Shown here piece by piece: positions 23,920-32,299 of a stretch of DNA of 64,000 nt. The stretch is taken from contig JAFCZJ010000015.1 in the NCBI GenBank assembly GCA_019314375.1, positions 1 through 64,000 of the forward strand, read 5' to 3'. The position numbers were made by a program, and so were the translations under genes. The notes under the pieces are model-generated. The model saw nothing but the letters and a program-made list of their open reading frames with translations, searched no databases and was not told the origin of the DNA. This stretch comes from Deltaproteobacteria bacterium (GTDB lineage: Bacteria > Myxococcota > B64-G9). Within the stretch, counting starts at the first letter, position 1; every line of letters begins with the position of its first letter.

Positions 23920-26058
23920 TTAAAGTTCCGAGTCGGCCGCGGGCTGCTCCGGGGGATCCAGAGGGGCTTGCTTTAGTTGCGCCAGGAACCAGGTCAGCTC
24001 TTCGTCAATACGGGCTGCCCTTGCCTTGGAAAGTGGGTCTTTGAGGCCGCAGTCGAGTTGCGGACGAATTTCTTCGATTGCTTTGACCAGAAGGCTGTGT
24101 TTCTCGAGGGAGTCGGCATAGGACAGCGCGCTCAAGGCAAGAATCATCGCCCGCTTGACTTCGACCAGGCAAGCAGAGCCCTTGGACTGAGCATACCGTA
24201 AGCCGGGGGAGGGCCAATCCAGATTTCCATAGTTTGCAAATCGGTACGGGGGCGATTTCTTTTCACCCGATTTCTTTTCACCTGGACGTTGGAATGTCGT
24301 CTCCACCTTTATCGCCCGCTCGCCAAGCGCTCCACGGCTTTCCACCTGACCCAAGGCCAAAAATGTGCCCCCGTGGCTTTTCGGTAATCTGCTTGGGCTT
24401 AAGTGAAACGCGAAGGGCGCGACGGGACCGAATTGTTGCCGGCGGACAAACACCTCGTGGGGATCTGTGTTGATGCCCAATAACAATGTGTCATGATTTT
24501 CGCCTGGCTCGATGAGTAGCTTGGTTCTGAATCTCTCGTCTCCCTGGAAGCGATCCTTGAGATGAGCCAGGGCTTTTTTCAACCAGCTGCTGTCGTAGCC
24601 CTTGGGCAGGTCGGCGGCCATAGCGAGCTCCATCCAGGCTCCGCCATCCGGCGCCATCAGGGCCGTCGGATTGAAGCTCAGCAAGGAGATTTTCAGACTC
24701 TTTGGGAGCCGTATGGGATCCATGCCCCTCAAGGCTTTGCGGCTGCCGAAAATCTGTCTGGCGAGCGCGTGGATCTGGCAAAAAGCACCACATTCCTGAA
24801 TGGCCTGGATAAGCTTGAGAGGGTCCTTGCTGTCAAAATTGGCCGGCACCTGAGCGCGGTCCACCATGGCTTCCAGATCGAGCGCGATGGACATCTTCAT
24901 CAGGGCGGGGAGTTCACGGAAATCATAGGAGATGATCCTGCCCTGCTTGCCGGCGCGACAGATCTCCGCCCCCAGTCGGGTCAGGCTGGACACTTGGCGA
25001 AGGCGAATGCCGTCTCGAAAAGAGAGACCCATGACGATGTCGTCCACTTCGGCGCCCAGGGGCGTCATGACAAGGCTCGCCGTATGTACCTCGCTCATAC
25101 CCTTGGCCCAGAGTACCGGTCGCTCGACTTGATCTGCGTAGGGCATCACGCTTTGCACCATTTGGGTGCCTTGCTGAATGGCCAAATTCTCAAGCAGCCA
25201 GGGGCGCAAATACACACCAAGAAAATCAGGAGAAGAGGCCAAGTAGTGAAGAGCCGGGGTGCTCGGCAGACTGTCCACCGATGGATTTTGGTCAAGAATC
25301 TCCCGCCAGGTCTTCAGGCTGGGGTTCGGCCCGCCGTCGACAGTATCCAGACCAGGGTCATTGCCGATGAGCAGCTCAATTCGCAACCACCTGTCTTCCG
25401 GAATCAGGGCCACAAAATCGTTGGTGTCGCGAAGTGGACACAAAACACCACCCTTGAGTCCAGGAAAAGAAGCGGCCAGGGGTTCCGGCTTCAAGCCGAT
25501 GGAGACAAGGATTAGCCTGAAGGTGACGAGCAAGGCTTTGCTGTCTTCTGCGGGAACCAGGATTCGATGCCGCAACCCGACGCGCTTCATCCTCAAGAGA
25601 TCCGCGCCCGGAAGCAAATTGGCCAAACCCAGGCCTGACGGATCGGGTTGCGCCTCGAAAAGGGCCGCCACAATCGGCCTCTTGTCGTCCCATCCCGGCC
25701 AAGAACTCGGTGCCTCGAAAGTCTTGCCGCTAAGCAATCCGATCCACTGACCGACTGCCGCCGGTATCCCCGACGCCGCGCTTGTTTTGCTGAGGGACCC
25801 ATCAAAACCCAGCAAGCGCTCAAGTCCGGAAAGCAACTCGGGCCGCAAGGCCAGTTCGGCCTGGGCCGCCTTCCATTGCTCGGGCCTTAGCAGCACAAGC
25901 AGGCTGGCCCGATCTCCCGCATGACGAAGAAGCTCCATCGTGCTCGCATCCACGCCCTCCAATCCGGATTCCCATCCTTCTCCCCGAATTTGCGGGCCGG
26001 AACACCCCAAACCAACCAGGGAAACCATCAACACCAAGATGACCAAATTGAAGCGCAT
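23920..26058 (-). CDS. Hypothetical lipoprotein, 712 aa
   Basis: Signal peptide with lipobox LVGLGC, so probably membrane-anchored by lipid. The mature part is alpha/beta with many Leu/Pro segments and no motif I recognise. Features include RASLLVLLRPEQWKAAQAEL near the start, LASSPDFLGVYLRPWLLENLAIQQ in the middle and a Lys-rich EKKSGEKKS loop near residue 600. The general style (long lipoproteins with self-contained alpha/beta repeats) is common in Myxococcota. It is on the same strand as the biosynthetic cluster that starts 38 nt downstream but probably is not part of it. Confidence 0.6.
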   Translation of the reverse strand: MRFNLVILVLMVSLVGLGCSGPQIRGEGWESGLEGVDASTMELLRHAGDRASLLVLLRPEQWKAAQAELALRPELLSGLERLLGFDGSLSKTSAASGIPAAVGQWIGLLSGKTFEAPSSWPGWDDKRPIVAALFEAQPDPSGLGLANLLPGADLLRMKRVGLRHRILVPAEDSKALLVTFRLILVSIGLKPEPLAASFPGLKGGVLCPLRDTNDFVALIPEDRWLRIELLIGNDPGLDTVDGGPNPSLKTWREILDQNPSVDSLPSTPALHYLASSPDFLGVYLRPWLLENLAIQQGTQMVQSVMPYADQVERPVLWAKGMSEVHTASLVMTPLGAEVDDIVMGLSFRDGIRLRQVSSLTRLGAEICRAGKQGRIISYDFRELPALMKMSIALDLEAMVDRAQVPANFDSKDPLKLIQAIQECGAFCQIHALARQIFGSRKALRGMDPIRLPKSLKISLLSFNPTALMAPDGGAWMELAMAADLPKGYDSSWLKKALAHLKDRFQGDERFRTKLLIEPGENHDTLLLGINTDPHEVFVRRQQFGPVAPFAFHLSPSRLPKSHGGTFLALGQVESRGALGERAIKVETTFQRPGEKKSGEKKSPPYRFANYGNLDWPSPGLRYAQSKGSACLVEVKRAMILALSALSYADSLEKHSLLVKAIEEIRPQLDCGLKDPLSKARAARIDEELTWFLAQLKQAPLDPPEQPAADSEL

Positions 26059-26096
26059 GAGATCCTCCTCCTGGGCCCAAGGCGGGCCTATCTCGA

Positions 26097-26972
26097 CTAG
26101 GATTTTGGCAAGACAAAATTCTCAAAGTGATACCACTGGCTGGGATACCGCCGAAGCACGTCTTCCAGATTTCGAGCGTAGGCCTGTGCTGAGCGTTCAA
26201 TGGCGGGCCAGCGGTCCGCCCTGGAGGCGGCTTCAACCCGAAAAGGCTCCATGGCCTCCAATCGATATTTCCGTCGGCCGCATCGCAGCACAAAAAAGAC
26301 ACAAATTTCCGCGCCCGAGGCCAGGGCGAAAAGATGAGGCCCGGCCGGCACAAGGGCCTTGTGCCCTAAAAAATCCACCTCCACCGAGCGCTGGCCTTCA
26401 GCCCAAAGGCGATCCCCGGCAAAAGAAATCAGCCCCCCCTTGCGCAGAAAACTCAGACCTTCCAAGGAATCCAGCGAGCTCCCTCCCTGCTCGCTAGCGA
26501 CAATCAGGGATACGCCACCCTCCCGCAGATCGTCTTTTTGCATCTTTTCGACCTGCTCTCGCTGTCGCTGTCCCATAAACAGCATCAAGGGAATTTTTCG
26601 GCGCTTGAAAATCCGCGCCGCAGCTTCCCAGGCCCCCATGTGGCTCATCAACAAAATGCCCCCAGAGCCCGAATGGGCCAGGCGCTCCACGTGCTCGAAA
26701 CCAATGCGTTCGGTCTCAAAAACGCCACCTCGGCCGAGTCGAATCCTTTCCGCAAAAAGAGACGAAAAATTATGAAACTGCCTCCAGGTCAAGGCCAGCC
26801 TGGACCACCACCCGCGCCCAGGAAAGGCGGCCGCATAGAGGGCCAGACTTGTCCTCACCCGCCCCGGATAAAAAACAAAATACCACGTGGACACAAACCA
26901 GGCGAAGAGGGCCACTATCAAAACACCCAGCCCCCGGGACATAGACAAGAGACGATACAGCCAGCCTATCAT
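26097..26972 (-). CDS. LpxL/HtrB-like lysophospholipid acyltransferase
   Basis: About 291 aa from the ATG of MIGWLYRLL, with GGGAGG 8 nt upstream; it overlaps the preceding stop by 4 nt (ATGA). Membrane-anchored at the N-terminus, with the acyltransferase HX4E motif in LLMSHMGAWE and later FAGDRLWAEGQRSVEVDFLGH. The family transfers acyl chains to lipid A or other lipids at the inner leaflet. In aryl polyene clusters such an enzyme attaches the polyene acyl group to a lipid or sugar acceptor, which fits here. It is the last gene of the 26-34 kb operon. Confidence 0.85.
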   Translation of the reverse strand: MIGWLYRLLSMSRGLGVLIVALFAWFVSTWYFVFYPGRVRTSLALYAAAFPGRGWWSRLALTWRQFHNFSSLFAERIRLGRGGVFETERIGFEHVERLAHSGSGGILLMSHMGAWEAAARIFKRRKIPLMLFMGQRQREQVEKMQKDDLREGGVSLIVASEQGGSSLDSLEGLSFLRKGGLISFAGDRLWAEGQRSVEVDFLGHKALVPAGPHLFALASGAEICVFFVLRCGRRKYRLEAMEPFRVEAASRADRWPAIERSAQAYARNLEDVLRRYPSQWYHFENFVLPKS

Positions 26973-29900
26973 TCGGCCGCCTCCCCCCGCGATGCCACAA
27001 ACCACCACTCGCATCGACCAGGTGCCGAGGCCTCGACGAGTTCCACCCTCAGGCCGGCGGACTGCAAAGCGGCAAGCAGCGTCTCTTGGCTGCGCCAATG
27101 ATGTCGCTCACCCCGCAGCCTGATACGCAGGGCCTCGATGCCTCGCTCCAGGAAACGACCTTCTTCCGGCAAAGTCGCGCGCAGGATCATCCGGCCCTCG
27201 GGCTTCAGGCGTTCGACCACCCCGGCCAGGGTTTCGGCCAGAGCTGTTTCGTCCAGGTAATGAACCATGTCCAGCATCATAACCCGGTCGAAAAGGCCAT
27301 CGGCGGCCGACAAATCCGGCGCCGCGGCAACATGGACTTGACCACGCTCCCCCAGGACGCGTCTTGCCACCCGCGCCCGATCGGCCACGGGCTCGATCCC
27401 CACCACGCGCAAATCCCGTCGAGCAAGAGCCAACCAAGTGGCCGGCACCCCCAGGCCGCAACCGATGTCCAAAAGCCTCTGCCCATCGCTCAACCATTCA
27501 GCCAACTTGGGAAACATGGGATCGGCGGAAAGCTTGAAGCGGGCGAAGAAACGAAAACCCGGCTCCAATCGTCGATAGCGCCGACGCAAAGCTCGGGCGT
27601 GGTCGGCCGAAGACAGCGCAAAGGGCTGCTTTGGAAAAGGCACAGGCGAAAAAAGACGATTGAGCAAAGGCGGCAAGATCAAAAAGCTGCCCAGCAAGGC
27701 AAAGCCGATTCCCAGCGCCATGCTTACACCCGCCGAACGCGGCACGGCATGCTCCGCGCTCAAGAGGCTGAGCATGCCGATCAGGGTGGAGCCGCCGGCC
27801 AACAGGACCGTCACACGCACCGGCCCCATGGCCGGATGCGAAGGCTCAAAAAATCGCTGCTGTCCGCGCACCAGGTACAAGGCGTAATCCACGCCCATGC
27901 CCAAGACCACCACCGCAAGCATGAGGGAAGGCAAGTCCAAGGGATGGCCCAAAAGACGCAAACCCAGCAAGCTGGCCAATCCGGCAAAAAGCAGGGGCAA
28001 GATGGTGGTAAGCACCAACAATAAATCCATGAACAAAAAGACCAGCAAGATGACCACCGCCAAAGCCACCAGCAAGACCATGCTCTCGAAAGTCCGCCCC
28101 AACAAATCCCCCAGCCGCTCGGAAAACAAGGCAGGCTCAAAAACCGCCACCTGGGCTCGCTCAAATACAGGAACCAAAACCGAGCCATCGTAGGACGATG
28201 CCGGTCGCAGGTTGGCGAACCAGCGCCAGGCACCCTCGGCCTGGACTACACCCAAGGCCTTCAGCACACCCGGGGGCAAGGAAAACGCGGGCGCGCGATC
28301 CGGCTCCAGGCGAGCAATGAAAGGTGCAAAGGCATCGCGAGCAAAACCCAGCTCAAGACCGATGCCTTCCAGCTTGTCGATAAGCGCAAGCCTTCGTGAT
28401 GGAGAAAAAAACTTGCGCCAGGCCGCAAGTCGATCTTGGGCCAACACGCCGGTTGGTGCCAAATCCCAGGGTCCCAGGACTTCTTCTATCTGCTCGCTCT
28501 TGACGGCCTGCTCCAACAGGGGTGCCAATCGAGACCCCGCCAGCAAAAGGGCCGGCAACGACTCGGCTTCCAGCATCAACGAAGGCCCTCGACCCATCTG
28601 GCCCCAGGTTTTTTCCAAGGCCTGCTCGGCTTCGCGAGTGGCCGGACTGACCGAGTTCATGCCCTGCAAATCCACCTTCATCCCCGGCGGTCCCAAAACC
28701 GAAAGCCCAACACCGACCAACAAAACGAGCACCATGGCCGGCCAGAATCGCCTCCCCCCCCCGACCCAGCCAAGCCAAGACTCCACGGGCAGCAGGCTTG
28801 TTTTCCGGCCGGCCGGCGGCCTCGGCAAAAGCCGAGGCATCACCAGATGAACAAAGGCAAAAGCAAAACCCACACCCAGGGCCGCGAGAATCCCAACCTG
28901 GGCCAAGATAGAAAAACCCGACAAGGTCAGCGCGGCAAAAGCGCCCACCGTGGTCAAGGTAGCGAAAAGCCCCACACTCCAAACTCGCCGCGCCGCATCC
29001 CGGCCACTTTTCACCTCACCCCCGTCGAGAAAACGCAAAAAAGCGATCCCGTGATCCACGGTGATGGCCACCAGGGCCCCGCCAAAACCCAAGGCCAAGG
29101 CCGAGATGCGATCTTCAAACAGGGAATAGACAAGCATGGCCGCGGAGATCCCGGCAAAGGCCGGCAAAAGCGCAAGCAAGCCCAACCAGGGCCGAGGGAA
29201 ACACAAAAGGAGAAGCAAGAGGATGCCGATGGTGGCGATCCAGACGGCGCGCTCCGTATCGCTTCTGGCCATGCGCTCGTTGTCCAGGGCCGCTCGCCAG
29301 CTACCCATGGCTCGCAGGCGAATCTCGGCCGGGATCTCAGCCTTCAAGCGAACAAACAAAGATTCAATCCCACGCGCCGTGACCGTATCCGTGCCTCGTC
29401 CTTTGGGTTCGGCCAGAAGCAAAACATGCTTGCCATCCGCGCTCAAAAGGTGGCCGGCGCGCATACGGGCCCCGGGCGACGGACTCAAGGAGGCCAGTCG
29501 TTGAAATACCAGCTCGTGCAAGCCCAGGGGATCCGCGGCCAAGAGTTCGGCCTGCCCCACGCCATCCAAAGAGGCCATCTCATTCAAAGATCGCAACAAT
29601 CGTCCGCGGATGAACGCTGCATCCAATCGGGGCGCCACATCTTGTTCGAGCATTTTTTCATCGAACATAAAGGGCAAACGCGCGGGCAAATCCGCCAAGA
29701 ATCCAGCAAAATCCTGTGCCGCTTCATTCAGTCCCACTTTGGCAAAAAGACCGCTTTCGCGCATGCGCTTGCTGCAAGTTTCCGCGGCCTCGAAAAGACG
29801 CTCGGTGGAGCCATCCGCGACCTCCAAGTCCACCACCACCTGCTCCAGAGCTGGGTGTGCGTCAAGCACCCGCCGCGCGGACTCCATGGCAAGATCGCCC

Positions 29901-30031
29901 GCGGGCAAAGCAGCCAACACATCGCTGTCCACCTGTAAGCGAGAAAAACCCAACCAAAAGGCAGCCGGCACACCAATGAGAACCAGGACAAGGGTCAGCC
30001 AGCGACCGAATTCAAACCCTGGACGTCTCAT
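26969..30031 (-). CDS. MMPL/RND-family exporter fused to a SAM-dependent methyltransferase
   Basis: About 1020 aa from the ATG of MRRPGFEFGRW (a GTG two codons earlier is also possible). The first roughly 790 residues form an RND-type pump: two sets of helices and two large periplasmic loops, with GGALVAITVDHGIAFLRFLDGG and VLGMGVDYALYLVRGQQ as the conserved Gly/Asp helices. Then a class I methyltransferase starts (RLLDIGCGLGVPATWLALA) and runs to the end. MMPL pumps in aryl polyene loci move the product across the inner membrane. The two activities occur as separate proteins elsewhere as far as I know; here methylation may be tied to export. It overlaps the glycosyltransferase by 20 nt. Confidence 0.85.
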   Translation of the reverse strand: MRRPGFEFGRWLTLVLVLIGVPAAFWLGFSRLQVDSDVLAALPAGDLAMESARRVLDAHPALEQVVVDLEVADGSTERLFEAAETCSKRMRESGLFAKVGLNEAAQDFAGFLADLPARLPFMFDEKMLEQDVAPRLDAAFIRGRLLRSLNEMASLDGVGQAELLAADPLGLHELVFQRLASLSPSPGARMRAGHLLSADGKHVLLLAEPKGRGTDTVTARGIESLFVRLKAEIPAEIRLRAMGSWRAALDNERMARSDTERAVWIATIGILLLLLLCFPRPWLGLLALLPAFAGISAAMLVYSLFEDRISALALGFGGALVAITVDHGIAFLRFLDGGEVKSGRDAARRVWSVGLFATLTTVGAFAALTLSGFSILAQVGILAALGVGFAFAFVHLVMPRLLPRPPAGRKTSLLPVESWLGWVGGGRRFWPAMVLVLLVGVGLSVLGPPGMKVDLQGMNSVSPATREAEQALEKTWGQMGRGPSLMLEAESLPALLLAGSRLAPLLEQAVKSEQIEEVLGPWDLAPTGVLAQDRLAAWRKFFSPSRRLALIDKLEGIGLELGFARDAFAPFIARLEPDRAPAFSLPPGVLKALGVVQAEGAWRWFANLRPASSYDGSVLVPVFERAQVAVFEPALFSERLGDLLGRTFESMVLLVALAVVILLVFLFMDLLLVLTTILPLLFAGLASLLGLRLLGHPLDLPSLMLAVVVLGMGVDYALYLVRGQQRFFEPSHPAMGPVRVTVLLAGGSTLIGMLSLLSAEHAVPRSAGVSMALGIGFALLGSFLILPPLLNRLFSPVPFPKQPFALSSADHARALRRRYRRLEPGFRFFARFKLSADPMFPKLAEWLSDGQRLLDIGCGLGVPATWLALARRDLRVVGIEPVADRARVARRVLGERGQVHVAAAPDLSAADGLFDRVMMLDMVHYLDETALAETLAGVVERLKPEGRMILRATLPEEGRFLERGIEALRIRLRGERHHWRSQETLLAALQSAGLRVELVEASAPGRCEWWFVASRGEAAE

Positions 30032-30782
30032 CGTCACGAGCCTTGGGGCTTTGTGGCGGTAACAACAAACGTCGCGCCCTGATGCGGCGAGGCCACAAGA
30101 TGCGTTGGGTGATGAGCCTGGTAAAAGTAGTCGAATTGCGCCAGAAATCCATCCACGGTCGAAAATGGGAAATGCGTTCACCCCTGGGCTGATAGACCAC
30201 ACCCACCTCTTGCTCACGCACGGGCAAGCCCTTCCAGCGGGCCTTGATCAACACCTCCACCTCCCACTGAAATCTCTCGGCCCGTGCATCCAAGCTCAGC
30301 ACCTCGGGCAGGGGATACACACGAAAGCCGCTCTGGCTGTCGCGCACCTTCGGCCCGCCCGCGGCGCTCACCCAGAAGTTGGAAAAACCCCGGCCAAAGC
30401 GACTCGTCCAAGGGGTGTGCTCACCATCCATGCCGCGACGGCATCCGACAACGATGGCACGAGGTTCGTTCGTGGCTTCCTCCATGAGCGCGATGGCGTC
30501 CGCGGGATCATGCTGCCCATCCGCATCCAGGGTCACCGCCCAGCCAGCATGTGAAGCGGCAGCCAAAAAACCGGTCTTCATGGCCGCCCCCTTCCCTCTA
30601 TTTTTCTCATGCCTCAGAAGGGTGATGCCTTCGACCCCCCGTAAAAGTTCGGCGCATTCCTCATCGGAGCCATCATCCACAACGAAAACCCGTTTGTCTT
30701 GGTCGAGGACTCGGGCGAGCAATTCCCGCAGGCCTCGCGGGTGATTGTACACCGGAATCACAAATGCAAAGTCCCGGCCCAA
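30012..30782 (-). CDS. Family 2 glycosyltransferase
   Basis: 256 aa GT-A fold enzyme of the dolichol-phosphate-sugar synthase type: FVIPVYNHP at the start, nucleotide-binding VFVVDDGSDEE, metal-binding TLDADGQHDP, and SQSGFRVYP plus RFQWEVEVLIKARWKG. Cytoplasmic. In aryl polyene clusters a glycosyltransferase is thought to add a sugar to the lipid head; that role is likely here. The basic tail (RRIRARRLLLPPQ) may touch the membrane. It lies 3 nt from the ACP gene. Confidence 0.85.
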   Translation of the reverse strand: MGRDFAFVIPVYNHPRGLRELLARVLDQDKRVFVVDDGSDEECAELLRGVEGITLLRHEKNRGKGAAMKTGFLAAASHAGWAVTLDADGQHDPADAIALMEEATNEPRAIVVGCRRGMDGEHTPWTSRFGRGFSNFWVSAAGGPKVRDSQSGFRVYPLPEVLSLDARAERFQWEVEVLIKARWKGLPVREQEVGVVYQPRGERISHFRPWMDFWRNSTTFTRLITQRILWPRRIRARRLLLPPQSPKARDDETSRV

Positions 30783-30785
30783 AGC

Positions 30786-31070
30786 TCAAGTCCCCTCTTT
30801 TTCAATCGAAGCCTGGCCTTTCAGCTTGGCGTTGACCAGATTCTCCAGATCCCGAAGGCATTCGATGCCCACCAGATCTTCAGTATCCAAAGCGATTCCA
30901 AAATGCTGCTCAAGGGCGGCCAGCGCATCCAGGACATCCACCGAATCCAAGCCCTGTGAGGCCAAGGACGCATCAGGCGACAGATCGCGAAAGGCACCGT
31001 CAAAACGGTCCCGCAACACATCCGTCACCTGCTGCGCCACCGCTCTTCCGTCCGTCTTTTCGCCCATCAT
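30786..31070 (-). CDS. Acyl carrier protein
   Basis: 94 aa, four-helix carrier. The phosphopantetheine Ser is in SQGLDSVDVLDAL (canonical DSx motif), followed by ALEQHFGIALDTEDL. It carries the growing chain as a thioester. The start overlaps the ketosynthase stop (ATGA). It is one of two carrier domains in the window; the other is fused to a ketosynthase. Confidence 0.9.
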   Translation of the reverse strand: MMGEKTDGRAVAQQVTDVLRDRFDGAFRDLSPDASLASQGLDSVDVLDALAALEQHFGIALDTEDLVGIECLRDLENLVNAKLKGQASIEKEGT

Positions 31071-32299
31071 GCCCGCCCAAAAATCAAAGAAGTATTCACA
31101 CCGCCAAATGCAAAATTGTTGTTCATCACCACGTCCATATTAAAGGTCCTGGCTTGCCCCTGGATGTGATCGAGCCCCTCGCATCGGGGGTCCACTTGCT
31201 CGAGGTTCAGGGTCGGCACCGCCAGCCCGCGCTGCATCATGCCGATGGTGATGATGGACTCGATGGCCCCGCTGGCGCCCAGGGTGTGCCCCATGCCCCC
31301 CTTGATGCCGCTGATGGGCACCCGATCCCCGAAGATACCTCTCGTGGCCTGCGCTTCGGCGACATCGCCCGTATCGGTGGCCGTGGCGTGGGCGTTGATG
31401 TAATCCACGTCGCTCGGCCGCACGCCTGCATCCTTCAAGGCGCGTCGGATGGCGCCCTCAATGCCTTCAGGGCATGAATTGGTCAGGTGGACTCCGTTGC
31501 AATTGGTGCCGTAGCCCAGTACCTCGGCGTGAATTCGGGCCCCGCGGGCACGCGCGTGCTCAAACTCTTCCAGCACCAAGCTGCCGGCACCCTCGCCCAC
31601 GACCAGGCCGTCCCGACTCGCATCAAAAGGTCGCGGCGTTTTTTCCGGTTCGTCATTGTAGCGGGTTGAAGTGGCTCGCATGATGTCGAAGATACCAGCG
31701 TCCATGAAGTGCATTTCTTCGGCGCCGCCGCAGAGCATGATCTCGGAACGCCCCAAAACGATGGCTTCATAGCCGAAGCCGACCCCCTGAGAGCCCGAGG
31801 TGCATGCCGTACAAGAGGCGATGAGCGGACCCTTGGTGCCGAACATCAAGGCCACGTTCGCCGCACAAGTGTGACTCATGAACTTCAGATAAGTCGAGGA
31901 CTGCATGCCCAGCAAGCTTTGCTGGTCGAAAACCTGGCGCAAAAATCCCTCCAGGGCGCTGGATGAGCCCGCCGTCGAGCCATAAGACACCCCGCAGGCA
32001 TCACTGGCCACCCTGGATGGATCCAGGCCGCTGTCCGCCACGGCGTCCCGCGTGGCCAAGGCCGCCAACAGGGCCACCCGCCCCATGGAGCGCCGGAACT
32101 TGCGAGGCAGTTCTTCTGCCTCTACCTCTTCGGGGCAGAGGCCGGCCACGCCGGTGCGCAGGTTTTCAATGTGATCCCAGTCCGGCATGCGAACGATGGC
32201 GCTTTTTCCCGCCAACAGGGCGGCCATCATGGCATCCGGACTCGATCCCAAGGGAGAACGCAGGCCCATGCCCGTGACCACGACCCGTCGCCTGTTCAT
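31067..32299 (-). CDS. Beta-ketoacyl-ACP synthase (FabF-like)
   Basis: 410 aa condensing enzyme. Nucleophile Cys in TACTSGSQGVG (about residue 166), His in INAHATATDTGD, and Lys/His in GIKGGMGHTLGASG, so the full Cys-His-His set is present. C-terminal NNNFAFGGVNTSL is typical. The ATAT in place of the common GTST loop is a mild variation. It probably elongates the polyene or supplies a primer. It overlaps the upstream fatty acid kinase gene by 4 nt and the ACP gene by 4 nt. Confidence 0.9.
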   Translation of the reverse strand: MNRRRVVVTGMGLRSPLGSSPDAMMAALLAGKSAIVRMPDWDHIENLRTGVAGLCPEEVEAEELPRKFRRSMGRVALLAALATRDAVADSGLDPSRVASDACGVSYGSTAGSSSALEGFLRQVFDQQSLLGMQSSTYLKFMSHTCAANVALMFGTKGPLIASCTACTSGSQGVGFGYEAIVLGRSEIMLCGGAEEMHFMDAGIFDIMRATSTRYNDEPEKTPRPFDASRDGLVVGEGAGSLVLEEFEHARARGARIHAEVLGYGTNCNGVHLTNSCPEGIEGAIRRALKDAGVRPSDVDYINAHATATDTGDVAEAQATRGIFGDRVPISGIKGGMGHTLGASGAIESIITIGMMQRGLAVPTLNLEQVDPRCEGLDHIQGQARTFNMDVVMNNNFAFGGVNTSLIFGRA

